From positions 1 to 64,000 of IMG/VR virus record IMGVR_UViG_3300035180_002210: 64,000 nucleotides of DNA. One strand, 5' to 3'. The DNA comes from a virus. Numbering within the stretch: position 1 is the stretch's first letter; each line of letters begins with the position of its first letter. Both the position numbers and the translations under genes were made by a program. The notes under the pieces are model-generated. The model searched no databases. It worked only from the letters and a program-made list of their open reading frames with translations, and had not been told where the DNA came from. This document shows, one piece after another, positions 22,186-33,200 of this stretch.

Positions 22186-22505
22186 AGCTTAACGGCCTCG
22201 AAGTTGACTTTGATGAAAATGAGGGCTTGCTAAACATATTCGCCCGGCAATATTGGGAGATAAAGTTAGAGTTCATAAACGAGGAGATACCGAGGCCGCA
22301 GACGGAGAAAAGATTCATGGCGGCCTTCGCGGAAAAGTACAAGCTTGAAATGACACTGGATGATTTTATTGAGCTGAAAGACTACGCGGAGAACGACTAC
22401 CGCGGGGAGGCATTAGCCAGAATTCAGGAAGATTTGGACAGTGGATTGCTTACAGAAGTAAATAGTGCAAAATATAGAGCAAAGGGGAAGCCCGAAACTT
22501 TATAG
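22182..22505 (+). CDS. Small acidic hypothetical protein
   Basis: The 107-residue acidic, helical protein (ARQYWEIKLEFINEEIPRPQTEKRF in the middle) precedes the portal gene. Start chosen at ATG 22182, which overlaps the upstream stop. An in-frame start 30 bases earlier lies inside the neighbour. A minor head or packaging accessory is possible. Confidence 0.55.
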   Translation: MKLNGLEVDFDENEGLLNIFARQYWEIKLEFINEEIPRPQTEKRFMAAFAEKYKLEMTLDDFIELKDYAENDYRGEALARIQEDLDSGLLTEVNSAKYRAKGKPETL

Positions 22506-22535
22506 TTTCCCGTCAAATTTTGGAGTAAAGCCGAT

Positions 22536-24350
22536 ATGAACATCAGTCTTGCTGACGATGAAAATGATAAACCAGAAATTCTCACGGACAATGATATTAT
22601 TGAACAGGTCAACAATAACGCGCAATTCCAAAAGGATCTACGTGTTTTAGACCAATCCAGTGCGATAAACTTTGAATTAGCAAACGAGGTACTTGCCTTG
22701 CTGCAGGACAGCGAAGGCCTCATGTTCGATCAGTCTGAAGGAGAGCGGTTTATTAATTGGGAAACAGAGCCCATTCCCTACCAGGTATTACGCAGGGCCG
22801 GAGCTTCAGAGCCAGCCGAACTTATTAAGAGCCACCGAACTTTCGATTTTATTACATGGGGCAGAATACCTCCAAGAGAGGGCGCGAGGGGTTGTAGGTT
22901 AAAATTCCGGAATCCGGATTATCAGCCGACCAGGGAAGAAAGTGCCATGCTTCGCCAGTGGGAAATGAAGATATTCGAACAGTTCTTTTTTCCCCCGAAT
23001 GAGTATTACGCCAATTTCGGAAAGTTCATAAGCGCAGCGTACCGGGATTGGTTTGATCTGGATGATATTACGACTGAATTTAGGATGGATGGTTTTGGCC
23101 AGCCGGTAGCGGTCCACTTGCAGGATCCCATAATAATGAAGCCGATTGTGAAGCAGAGGAAATACTCAGCAGCGGGATTATACTCAGACGTTGAGGATAT
23201 CCTGAACGATTATGAGAAGCTTTTAGACACGAAGGAATTTAAGGAAGCGACCAGCCGGGACAGGGAAGAAGCCGACTATCTGCTATTGTACAATAACAAG
23301 CGCTTTGCAGCCCTCACCAGGGAAAGAGTACGTAAGTTCCACTTCTTCACCCGTAGCGATTTTCGACACGCACAGCGGGGCTATAGCGTTGTGGAGAAGG
23401 GAATCCGTACACTCACGAACATCATCAACGCGCTAACATGGAATGCCAGCAATTTCAACAGCCGCCAATTTACCAGCATGGTAGCATTTACCGGCGGAGG
23501 CGTTAACACCGTCGCGTTAGAAAAGCTGAAAAAGATACTCTACGCCAACATGAGCGGAGCCAGCAACGCCCAGAAATTCCCGATGATCAGCTTAACCGGG
23601 GAAAAGACGGACGCCAAAGTTTTGAATCTTCGCCAGAACTCCAAGGACTTTGAATTCCACCAAGGCACTACTTTACTCTTCTCAATTTGGTGTAAATACT
23701 CCGGGACGGACCCGAACGAGCTTGCATTAGCTTCCTACAAGGACGCGGTAGGGAAACCGGGATTATTCAATGAATCCGCCGACGGCCTTGTTAAGGAGAG
23801 CAAAGATTCAGGAGCCAGAACCTTCCTTACGCACCTTGCAGATTCAATGAATGTGCCTAACAGGGACGGGCTGAACGTATTCCAGCTTATGACTCAGATG
23901 GATGTTAAGATGGAGTTCACCGGCTTCGAAATAGAGGACGCAAAGGTAAAATACGAACTCCGTGAAAAAGACTTAGAAACCGTAAAGAGCGTAAACGATA
24001 TTTTGGCCGAGCAGGACAAGGAACGTCAGGTTTTAATGTTGGGAGATAATAACATATTCGATATTCCCGGGTTCCATAACTCATCGGTTTATCAAACCGC
24101 GTTATTCCTTGCTCAGCAGAAGGCTCAGAAAGACGCCGCCCAGCAGCAACCGGGAGGAATGCCGGGCATGCCAGGACAGCAGGCACCGCAGGACCCCGCA
24201 GCGGAAGCCCAGCAGCAGGGTATTCAATTAACTGATAAAGACCAAGCTTTGTTAAAGCAGGTTCAACAAAAACAAGGCGGCAATTCAATGGACAACGATT
24301 TGCAGGCCGAACTACAACAAAACGGCGGACAGCCGGAGGAGCAGGAATGA
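22536..24350 (+). CDS. Portal protein
   Basis: The 604-residue protein has the typical features of a phage portal: YSVVEKGIRTLTNIINALTW (about 280-300) in the core helix region, WCKYSGTDPNELAL (about 388-401), and a Gln/Pro/Gly-rich disordered C-terminus (from about 530). It lies downstream of the terminase and upstream of the MuF-like gene, as expected. It forms the dodecameric gate for DNA. Its stop overlaps the next ATG. Confidence 0.85.
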   Translation: MNISLADDENDKPEILTDNDIIEQVNNNAQFQKDLRVLDQSSAINFELANEVLALLQDSEGLMFDQSEGERFINWETEPIPYQVLRRAGASEPAELIKSHRTFDFITWGRIPPREGARGCRLKFRNPDYQPTREESAMLRQWEMKIFEQFFFPPNEYYANFGKFISAAYRDWFDLDDITTEFRMDGFGQPVAVHLQDPIIMKPIVKQRKYSAAGLYSDVEDILNDYEKLLDTKEFKEATSRDREEADYLLLYNNKRFAALTRERVRKFHFFTRSDFRHAQRGYSVVEKGIRTLTNIINALTWNASNFNSRQFTSMVAFTGGGVNTVALEKLKKILYANMSGASNAQKFPMISLTGEKTDAKVLNLRQNSKDFEFHQGTTLLFSIWCKYSGTDPNELALASYKDAVGKPGLFNESADGLVKESKDSGARTFLTHLADSMNVPNRDGLNVFQLMTQMDVKMEFTGFEIEDAKVKYELREKDLETVKSVNDILAEQDKERQVLMLGDNNIFDIPGFHNSSVYQTALFLAQQKAQKDAAQQQPGGMPGMPGQQAPQDPAAEAQQQGIQLTDKDQALLKQVQQKQGGNSMDNDLQAELQQNGGQPEEQE

Positions 24351-24598
24351 TAGTTAACACCAAGGACACCCGTTTCGAACTAAAGGAAGGTGATACGCAT
24401 ATTTACAATAATTGCGTCATCCACCAGTATGGACAATTGGACGCGGTAAAGGAAGATAAACCGGCAAAGACCATAAAGGATTGTGCGAACTTTGACCAGT
24501 GTGTTGCGTTCGTGAAAGAAGAAATAGGATTAACCTACGAGCTGATAAAGAGCGTTTTAATCAGTGCCGATAAATTTTTCATTACCCAAGGCCAATGA
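24347..24598 (+). CDS. Small hypothetical protein between portal and MuF
   Basis: The 83-residue protein (FVKEEIGLTYELIKSVLISADKFF near the end) overlaps the portal gene and the MuF-like gene by 4 bases each. No family is recognised. The position suggests a small head-assembly factor. Confidence 0.55.
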   Translation: MIVNTKDTRFELKEGDTHIYNNCVIHQYGQLDAVKEDKPAKTIKDCANFDQCVAFVKEEIGLTYELIKSVLISADKFFITQGQ

Positions 24599-25644
24599 TA
24601 CTTACTATAGATTCGAAGATTCACCACCTTAAAGAGCTTGATTTCATTGAGCGGGAACTTTACGGCCTTTTTAGCCCGGAGGAGTTCTATACCGATTTAC
24701 GGAAGTTTCTGCAGCAGAATCCGGACATCGACCTACGCAATAAGGGCTGGTTGAATGAATTCGAGGTCAGGGCCATTGATGAATATGTAAAGAATTATTT
24801 CTTCTCGAGGATCCCCGAAGCAAAGACATGGTATTTACGCGCGTATATAGTAGGCCGGTTGACGGCTGAAAGCGACCTTATGGGAACGGTACTCAGTTTG
24901 GCGCCTTTAGCAACAATGCCATTATTTGTGCAGACAGCAGCAAAGGAATTCGGGCTATCCCTACATGAAGCCAAAATGCTGGAAGGCGCGGTCAGTACGG
25001 CAGGAATGCACATAACCAACACTACCCAGGGGACGATTCAGCAGATTCAGACCGCGATATCCGATGCTTTGATCAGGCGGGAAGGCATTCAGGGAATAGA
25101 GCGAAGATTAAATTCCATGCTGAATCTTGACATAGGCGATTTGAACCGGGACTGGAAAAGGGTTGCGATAACCGAAACGAATATGCTGTTTAACGACGGA
25201 TATATCTCTTCTATGCTTGACGGGGACTATGTAATAGGAGTGAGCATGCCGGACGCTTGCGATTCTTGTTTGAACGACATTAACAATAAAATTTACCAGG
25301 TGACAGCCGCGCCGCCGCCGGACTATACCGAGTTAACCGGAGAAGCCAAGAAACAGGCCGAATTTGATTGGGAAACCAAAGTTTGGGCAGGAAAGAACAA
25401 TATAGGCCGGAGTGCTTCCAAGCGGAAACGTTTGGATAAACAGGCTGGTAACGCCGAGACTAATTTACGGCACAAGCATCATCACGAAATGAGCATGCCC
25501 GCTTGCCCGTATCATCCACACTGCCGCTGCCGATGGATTCACTTTAACCCGAAATTCCAATGGATTGACAAAGGCGGTAATTTGCGCTTTGCAGTTGAGG
25601 ACCCGGACGCGCATGATGAATGGTATAAGGAGAATATAGGGTGA
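24595..25644 (+). CDS. MuF-like head morphogenesis protein
   Basis: The 349-residue protein is helical at the N-terminus. Its C-terminal part has the MuF signature: RVAITETNMLFNDGY, then PDACDSCLNDINNK, then CPYHPHCRCRW. The cysteines and histidines may bind a metal. MuF proteins associate with the portal and are packaged or ejected with DNA. In several phages they carry toxin domains; none is apparent here. Confidence 0.82.
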   Translation: MILTIDSKIHHLKELDFIERELYGLFSPEEFYTDLRKFLQQNPDIDLRNKGWLNEFEVRAIDEYVKNYFFSRIPEAKTWYLRAYIVGRLTAESDLMGTVLSLAPLATMPLFVQTAAKEFGLSLHEAKMLEGAVSTAGMHITNTTQGTIQQIQTAISDALIRREGIQGIERRLNSMLNLDIGDLNRDWKRVAITETNMLFNDGYISSMLDGDYVIGVSMPDACDSCLNDINNKIYQVTAAPPPDYTELTGEAKKQAEFDWETKVWAGKNNIGRSASKRKRLDKQAGNAETNLRHKHHHEMSMPACPYHPHCRCRWIHFNPKFQWIDKGGNLRFAVEDPDAHDEWYKENIG

Positions 25645-25883
25645 ACGTAGATACGGTCCCGATACTTGCAACCATTATTCTTATTGCGACAGCAGCCACG
25701 TTTATACTTGGAATAGGCGCCTATGTTATTCACGGCAGGAAAACGAAGCTGCCATTCACCCACTATGAGAAAGACATTCTGGAAAAGAAAATCCAGAACA
25801 TTCTTTATACCGGCAATAATAAATACCGGACCGAAGAGCTTATAAAATTAATCGGCGAAGAAGTCAGAAAAGCAAAGAAATGA
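25641..25883 (+). CDS. Small membrane protein
   Basis: The 80-residue protein probably starts at GTG 25641, overlapping the MuF stop (GTGA). It has one membrane helix (about 7-30, PILATIILIATAATFILGIG) and a charged cytoplasmic tail. It overlaps the polyvalent gene that follows by 4 bases. Function unknown. Confidence 0.5.
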   Translation: MNVDTVPILATIILIATAATFILGIGAYVIHGRKTKLPFTHYEKDILEKKIQNILYTGNNKYRTEELIKLIGEEVRKAKK

Positions 25884-28800
25884 AATTCGTAGTTAAATAT
25901 CCGGACTATGAAGGCGGCTTCATTTACAAAGCCGTTGAAGGGTATAATGTTGTTACCAGGGACAATGACCTACATATCATTGACTCCCGGCCCATAAATA
26001 TGCTCAGGAAGGGATTAGACACCCACCGGGGTAAGATTTTACGCTATGACGATAGTACGGTAGAGGTTTTGACAGATCAGGGCGTAAGGACAGCCGACAG
26101 AGAATTATTTAACCGAGTTCTGATTCATAAGTCTATTGCCACCCAGGAACGGCAGGCAGCGGACGAAATTTGGCAGCGAGGCGGCCTGATTAAATCAGTT
26201 CGTAATATGATGACGGTAAAGCCCCCAAAGGTAAAGGACAATACTGTTAAACCGCCATCATCGGGCGGCCTGGCATGGAATGCGAAGGGCGGGCAGAAAC
26301 CCGATCATAAATACATCGAGCGCAGGCCATCACCCACAAGGCCGGATGAATGGGTTTATTTATACCAGCTTCCTAATGGTGAGAAGAAATGGCATGATGA
26401 GAGCGGCCAGGAAATAAGCGAACAGGACGCAAACTCCGCAGCGCAGAACGAGCCGTCAGAAGGCAATTTAACCGGGTATAAGGAAGGTTCGTTCGTTAAG
26501 GTAAACAGCAGAACCGCCAGAGTGAGCGGCGTAGCTGATAATGTAATTTCGGTTCAGTATGATGACGGCAGTGAGGAAATACTTTCTTCCTTCCAGTTGA
26601 ATCCGAAGTTGCAGAAAGTTGGAGCAAACTATTTTGATCCGCAGTCACAACAGAATTATGCAGTTGAAACGATAGGGGACAATGTATTTTTAGGCAGGAG
26701 CCAGAGCGGAGAACTCAGGGCTTTTTTGAAACGGAAGATTTTCAAGCTCAGTGACGAGCAGATACACCCTAAAACAAAGTCACGGCTGGACCCGAACCAC
26801 TACACCCACGACAGCGTTTACAAAACTTATGCTTCTCATTCCCAGGCGCACGGCTATGATGAAATGAGCGACGATGGTTTGAACTATGCAAAAACCACAC
26901 CGGTTGCAGGCGGACAGTGGACTATAAACCGCGAATATGATCCGGCTACAAAGGAATTTACCGTGAGTGTAAACGGGAAAAAGGATTTCAAAATTGACTA
27001 TGAGGGCAAGAACCTTGAAGTTATAGACGCGACGGACACGGACATTATTGCCAAGGACGAAACCGGCGGGATCTGGAATGTTGATAAACGCCTGTACGGC
27101 GATTATTTACGGAAACAGGGGTTGAAGATCCCCGCAGCGGGTGACAATTCAGGGTTGAGCGAAACAGACCAGATATTGAAACACGTTACGGACACCGGCA
27201 GCCAGGGAGATAAAGCAATTTCAAACGCCACCGGCATTCCGTTAAACCGGGTGAAAAAATACCTTGCAGACCTATTGATCGACGGGAAGCTCCGGCACCG
27301 GAACGGGGAGTATTCGACGAAAGAGAAACCGAAAGGACGATGGGTAGCTGATCAGAAGGCGCCAATCGTCAGCGCAGAGGAGCGGGCCAAGGGTGAGCAG
27401 GAGCGGTTGTCCAGGATTAACGATAAGAATGTTGCCAAAAATTCAGATGAGTATAAGACCGGCACTTCTTTATTGGAGAAGGAAGGGTTTAATCTTAACC
27501 CGAATAATGAATTTTACGCATCGAAGCGGGTACGCGCGAACGGCTTAGATTTTGACATCGAGGCCAAGTATAACATGCAAACCGGATTGTGGGAAACCCA
27601 AGTTTCTAACGGCCATTACAAGGAACTGCAAATAGGCAGCAATCCGGATGAAAAATTCAAGATAGCCGATATCACCGGTGACACCGTCAGGTACTATGAC
27701 CATAACGGAAAAATCAATTCAGTTGATTTGAAAGAGCTTGAAGCGATAAACGGCAGAAATGTATTTGAGCCTACCAAGGCGCAGAATGCCAGCCAGAATA
27801 TTGCTATGGGTGATCAGACGGAGATTGTATATGCCAATGGTGAAAAGCACAAGGCAAACTACGCGGTAGTTGAGCTTGACGATATTACCGCCAGCCACGA
27901 CGAGCGGACATTCCTTCCAAACAAGAACTATCCGCAGATGGACGGCCAGAGCACGAACGACCGGGATTATACCAAGAATCTGGACGATCAGCGCATGGTT
28001 CAAAAGGTTGAACAGAACTGGGATAACCGGACTATCAACAACAGCCAGCAGGCGGACCAACATATTATTATTTCACCGGAAAACTTTGTTGTTTCCGGGA
28101 ATAATAGGACGATGAGTGCGAAGTTAGCCAGAGAGAGTAACCCGAAGGCTTGGGAAGCGTTCAAAGAAAAGATGATAGCCGACGCCAGTTATTACGGGCT
28201 GGATCCGGAAGCCATAAAAGGGATGAAGCACCCGTTTTTTGTGAAGATTGACGCCGATACGCCGAAGGATGAGAACGGGAAATACGTGTACCGGAAATCG
28301 GAGCTTGCGAAATTCAATGCCGATGATAAGAAGTCCAAGACCGAAGAAGAAGAGGCCATGACCTACGGGGACGCGATTCAGGGCCGCCCGGAGATCATGG
28401 AGGTACTTGCAGACGCCATGAAGGATAAGGAAACACTTAGCGATATTTTGAACAGCAAAGCGGTTGATACGCAGAAGGCGTTCAGGGATGCCCTATTCCA
28501 ATCCGGGGTAATGCCGCAGCAGGCAGCGAAAAAGTATTTTAATCCGGACGGCAGCTTAACGGATAACGGTAAAATTCTCGTTCGCAGCGTACTCAAAGGG
28601 ACATTCCTCAGCCCGGACACGTATGAACTTTCCACGTCAGAAGGTATGAAAACCTTCGGTGACGCCATCATTGATAATGTTGGAGCGAACTCTATAAACG
28701 CCAGCCTGCACCCTGAATGGAGCCTGCAGAACTACATTAATGATTCAATACGACTTGAAGGGAAATATCAGTACAGCGGGGACTACAAGAAGAGCGGCAG

Positions 28801-30265
28801 CCCGTTTGAGCAGATGTTACGCATGCGGAATATGTTTGATGCACCGCACGACCGCCGGACCGTAGCTTTGAATCTGCTTGCTAAGAAGGGGAAGGAAGTT
28901 TACGGGAAAATTCTGAAAGATTATAACCAGACGGCCAGCACCGAGCAGACCAACAACATGGATAGCATGTTTGGTGAGAACATTACACCCGAAAACCTGT
29001 TTGAATCCGCGGTGATCGACGGGGAGTATAAGGGTAAACCGATATTTACACCGGAGGACCGGAAACTGCTGGATGAATTCAAATTTGAAACCCAGCCGAG
29101 CAAAGGCGGGAAATGGCAGAAACCGAAAGATACGTCAGCGGTTGATAAGGCGTTCAATGAAGCGACCGGGCAGCAGGAGGAAACGCAGCAGGTAGAGAAG
29201 TCGATTGATACCAGTCATAACGCACTTCTCCCGTCAAAGAAGAATCCGCGGGTGAGCCGGTGGCAGAGGATTGAATCAGCAAGTGCAGAATATCAAATTG
29301 GTGATTTTGGACCTATCTATCATCAGTTCAAGAAGAGATCAAAAGAAGCCATTCAGTTCCTTGTTGAAAAGAAGGACGGAGAGGCAATAGGCGCATTATA
29401 TCATCCAGCCATAGGCGATATTGATTTGGTTTGGGGTAAAGAAGGGACTGGAAATAATGATGGATACGGGCTTGCGAAAATTGTTAAATACCATCCGGAA
29501 GTAGTTGAAAATCTTCAGGGAATATTGGAATCTATGCCAATTAAGAGTAAAGGTAAAAATAGAATTCGATTAGAAGATAACAACCATGAAGCGGCTGTGA
29601 GTTTAGAATGGTATGGTAAGGCGAAGACCTGGTTGTTAACCGAGTACCAAAAACAAAAAGCCGCCCGAAGTATGAACGTGGGCGGCGAATCTCAGTTGAG
29701 ACCAGATGAAACGACTACTTCATCTGTAAATCCAGTAAGCAATATAGTGAATGCAGGTGATGAAAGTCAAGAGATTAACAAAGGGATGAACGCAGTAGAT
29801 TTCGCGCTGAAATATCACAAAGACCAGAAATATAACGGTCAGCCGTATGTAGAAGCGCATTTGCAGCCGGTATTTGAAATGAGTAAAACACTTTGGACAG
29901 CCAGCGACAGGAAATTAGACTTTGAAACCTTGGGGAAGGCGGCCTTCCTTCACGATGTAATGGAGGACACCGATGCGACCTATGATCAGGTGAAAGAGCT
30001 TTTCGGACAGGACGCCGCGGATGCCTGCCAGCTGCTTGATACTACTAATAAGACCAAGGACGAGTATTACGCGGGAATAGCTACTTCTCCGTTAGCCAAG
30101 TTAATAAAGGCGGCAGACCGGCTTGTAAATCTGAAATCGCTTGCAGCTCACCCGGACGTTGACTGCGCAGCCTATCTTAAAAATAAATACCGGAATGATC
30201 TTGCATACTATGAGAAGTACGACATTTACCCGGACCTGATTAAACAGGCAGTAGACGAATTATAA
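25880..30265 (+). CDS. Polyvalent protein 1: ddrB-type ParB, BECR nuclease and alarmone-hydrolase HD
   Basis: The 1461-residue protein carries several domains. A short HKYIERR...YLYQLPNG motif is at about 143-166. A winged helix is at about 430-480 (LKHVTDTGSQGDKAISNATG). A ddrB-like ParB domain is at about 640-750 (VVELDDITASHDERT to GNNRTMSAKLA), with its usual helical partner to about 1080. A barnase/EndoU/colicin-like (BECR) nuclease domain is at about 1120-1255 (GDIDLVWGKEGTG then YGLAKIVKYHPE). The C-terminal HD domain (1303-1461) has His1327, His1358-Asp1359 in HDVMEDT and Asp1413 in KAADRL, the RelA/SpoT hydrolase pattern. Such proteins are thought to enter the host with phage DNA. 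Confidence 0.8.
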   Translation: MKFVVKYPDYEGGFIYKAVEGYNVVTRDNDLHIIDSRPINMLRKGLDTHRGKILRYDDSTVEVLTDQGVRTADRELFNRVLIHKSIATQERQAADEIWQRGGLIKSVRNMMTVKPPKVKDNTVKPPSSGGLAWNAKGGQKPDHKYIERRPSPTRPDEWVYLYQLPNGEKKWHDESGQEISEQDANSAAQNEPSEGNLTGYKEGSFVKVNSRTARVSGVADNVISVQYDDGSEEILSSFQLNPKLQKVGANYFDPQSQQNYAVETIGDNVFLGRSQSGELRAFLKRKIFKLSDEQIHPKTKSRLDPNHYTHDSVYKTYASHSQAHGYDEMSDDGLNYAKTTPVAGGQWTINREYDPATKEFTVSVNGKKDFKIDYEGKNLEVIDATDTDIIAKDETGGIWNVDKRLYGDYLRKQGLKIPAAGDNSGLSETDQILKHVTDTGSQGDKAISNATGIPLNRVKKYLADLLIDGKLRHRNGEYSTKEKPKGRWVADQKAPIVSAEERAKGEQERLSRINDKNVAKNSDEYKTGTSLLEKEGFNLNPNNEFYASKRVRANGLDFDIEAKYNMQTGLWETQVSNGHYKELQIGSNPDEKFKIADITGDTVRYYDHNGKINSVDLKELEAINGRNVFEPTKAQNASQNIAMGDQTEIVYANGEKHKANYAVVELDDITASHDERTFLPNKNYPQMDGQSTNDRDYTKNLDDQRMVQKVEQNWDNRTINNSQQADQHIIISPENFVVSGNNRTMSAKLARESNPKAWEAFKEKMIADASYYGLDPEAIKGMKHPFFVKIDADTPKDENGKYVYRKSELAKFNADDKKSKTEEEEAMTYGDAIQGRPEIMEVLADAMKDKETLSDILNSKAVDTQKAFRDALFQSGVMPQQAAKKYFNPDGSLTDNGKILVRSVLKGTFLSPDTYELSTSEGMKTFGDAIIDNVGANSINASLHPEWSLQNYINDSIRLEGKYQYSGDYKKSGSPFEQMLRMRNMFDAPHDRRTVALNLLAKKGKEVYGKILKDYNQTASTEQTNNMDSMFGENITPENLFESAVIDGEYKGKPIFTPEDRKLLDEFKFETQPSKGGKWQKPKDTSAVDKAFNEATGQQEETQQVEKSIDTSHNALLPSKKNPRVSRWQRIESASAEYQIGDFGPIYHQFKKRSKEAIQFLVEKKDGEAIGALYHPAIGDIDLVWGKEGTGNNDGYGLAKIVKYHPEVVENLQGILESMPIKSKGKNRIRLEDNNHEAAVSLEWYGKAKTWLLTEYQKQKAARSMNVGGESQLRPDETTTSSVNPVSNIVNAGDESQEINKGMNAVDFALKYHKDQKYNGQPYVEAHLQPVFEMSKTLWTASDRKLDFETLGKAAFLHDVMEDTDATYDQVKELFGQDAADACQLLDTTNKTKDEYYAGIATSPLAKLIKAADRLVNLKSLAAHPDVDCAAYLKNKYRNDLAYYEKYDIYPDLIKQAVDEL

Positions 30266-30299
30266 CAAATAACAGCATATATCAGTTAACAGGCGAAGC

Positions 30300-33200
30300 A
30301 TGGATAATCTTGATGATAAATTGAAGGCGGACAAAAACTTTAAGCTACAAGGACGTAAAAGCTTTCAGGGCCTTGATATTGCGGTAGAGAACCGGCCCGG
30401 CAGCATACGCAGCGGGCTTGACAATGACGGGGAGGAATGGGAAACCCGTATGTTTTATGAATATGGATATATCCGCGGCACGCTTGGAGTTGACGGCGAG
30501 CAGGTAGATTGCTATGTGGGTAAAAACGCCGACAGCCAAAAGGTTTTTATCATCCATCAGAAGAATCCGGAAACCGGCAAGTATGATGAGGATAAAGTTA
30601 TGCTTGGGTTCACAGATAAAACACACGCCAGGGACGCCTATTTGGCACACTACGACTCGCATAAGTTCCTTGGTGAAATAACTGAAATGACCATCGACGA
30701 ATTAAAAGAGAAATTGAAAACCAGGAAGGGTAAAATGATTAAGAGCGTATCAATTTTCGGTAAAAAAGTATTGCAGGCGTTCGAGGATATTTTTAAGTCA
30801 GTGAAAGTCCGGGATCTATTGACTATGAATATGTTTGACGCCGCGAATCCGGATGATGAGGTGACAGAGGGTAAAACCGTAGTAAAAAACGGAAAGACTT
30901 ATGAATACCGCCGGAGCCAGAAAAACCCGGGGGTACGCAGATTGTTTTCCACCGAGCAGGACGAACCGGCGCAGCCGGATTTATTCCAGACCGCTCCAAA
31001 GATAGCAGGGCCTACACCGAAGCAGGCAGCGGCCTTGGGTGAGCATGAGCCAGTAGACCAGGCAGCCATGAAGGAGGCCACAAAGAGAACTAAATTATTT
31101 GGCCAGCAAGTAAGTTTATTCGATCAGCAGGAAGAGCCGAAAACTGCAAAAAGCCTTGTAAAAATAACTAATAAAATAACCGGTGAATCTGCAAAACCGG
31201 ATGAAAAAATAACTGACAAGATACCGGAAGAGGAACACCCCGAGACAATAGGTGATGATCTGTTCTCCCAGCCAGCACCCAGCCCGAAAAAGAAAGAGGA
31301 TGAAGAAAACCCGACAATGGCGTTTGGAGCGGAGGCTATTGATAAGAACGTCGTGAAGAAACGGCAGGAAATAAATGCCAAAGCGCTTGAACTTCTTAAA
31401 ACAAAGAAACCTGAAGAAATGACAATGGATGATAAAATAATCCTTGCTCAGTATTCAGGCCGCGGCGGATTGGGCGGAAACACTTTTGACGATATCAGTT
31501 TGAACGAATATTACACCAGGACGCAGGAAGCACAGTTTATTTGGGATATGTTAGGGAAGTTTGGCTTCAAAGGCGGACCGGTACTGGAACCGAGTTCCGG
31601 AGTTGGCGTATTTATCCATACCGCGCCAAAGGACACCATAGTTGACGGCGTAGAGCTTGATAAGACGAGCAGCGCTATTGCTTCCATACTTCACGGGCAA
31701 TTCCACAACATAACGAACCAGAGTTTTGAGCAACATATAAAAGGAAGCGACGGCGGAAAATATGCAGCGGTAGTAGGAAACCCGCCATTCGGGCCGCGCG
31801 GAATGACCTCAGTTGACGATCCGGAAAAGATAGACTTGAACACCTGCCAGGAATATTTCCTTGACCGGGGTATTGACGAACTTGAAGAAGGCGGGTTATT
31901 GGGAATGATTGTTCCCACGGGTATCATGGATAACCAGGTGAATGAATGGCGGCTTTCTCTCAATAAAAAGGCAGACTTTTTAGGCGCAATCAGGATGCCT
32001 ACCGGAGTATTTAAGCATGCAAAGGCTCAGGTAACAACGGATATTGTATTTTTCCGTAAAAGGGATGATGCAGTACGGGACTATCTTGAAAACGTTCCTA
32101 AAGAGGATTTGAAGGGCTTATACGACGCTCAAATTCTTGACGCGGAGTTTATTGCCGGTAACTATTTTGAGAAGAACCCGCAGTACGCCCTTGGAACAAA
32201 GAAGCGCGGGCAATGGGAAGGACAGAGCATTTGGACCGGTGACATAAGCCGGGGTGATCTGGATGAAGTTGGAGCATTACTGAAATTTACGGATCGGGAC
32301 GCGGAATATCAGAAGCTTGGAATCCTCATTGATCGACTGCCGGCAAAAGAGCTTCATGTTGGAGATACCAAAACATTCAACGGGCGCACCTACCGATTGA
32401 ACGAAAACCACCGATGGGAAAGGGTTGATGAAGCGGAGCTGGGTAAAGAATCCCTGCCAAAAGAGCTGCAGGAGAAGCTTGGAATAAAAACAAAAGCAGA
32501 ATTTCAGGCCTTGCAGCGGGACGTAGCGAAAAAGCTTGAACTCACCCGCGAGCAGTTAAATCTTCTGGATGATAAGGTTTTGTCATCGGAGCTGGAAGCG
32601 TACAATGACAAAAACGACTTCCGGGCGGAAATGCTGAAGCACGCTACTTTGTTAGGGCTGGCAGTTAAAAAGTTTCAGATTGATTTACGAAGCGGGGCCA
32701 TTGAAGGAAGCGACGCACAAAAAGAAGCAGCTAAGCTTGCAGGCTTGCTCAATCAGTTCCATGATAAATACGGACACCCGATTAATGATTTGAAACTGAA
32801 ACGGTACTTAGGGCGCACAACCGGAAACCCTATTCTTTATTTGGCCGGGTCCTTTAACGAGGACGGCGGGTTAAGCGCAATTTTTGACGATCCACTGGCT
32901 TACTACGCAGTATACAGGACAAACTACGAAGTGGGTGAGCTTGACAGCAAGAGCATACCGAAAATTTTACAATATCTGGTTGATAACGGGCTTGACACTT
33001 CTTTCGAGTCTATACAGTCCATGTACAGCGGCGGCACCATCGAAGAAAATGAGCTTATCCGTGATGAGAATGTTTTTATTGACGAGAACGGCGGGTATAG
33101 CCCAACGCAGGAGGTTTGTGTAGGTACGGTTTATAATAAACTGGATGCCTGGACAAAAATGCGAAAAGACATCAGCGAAAAATTGTCAACTCCGGCAGGG

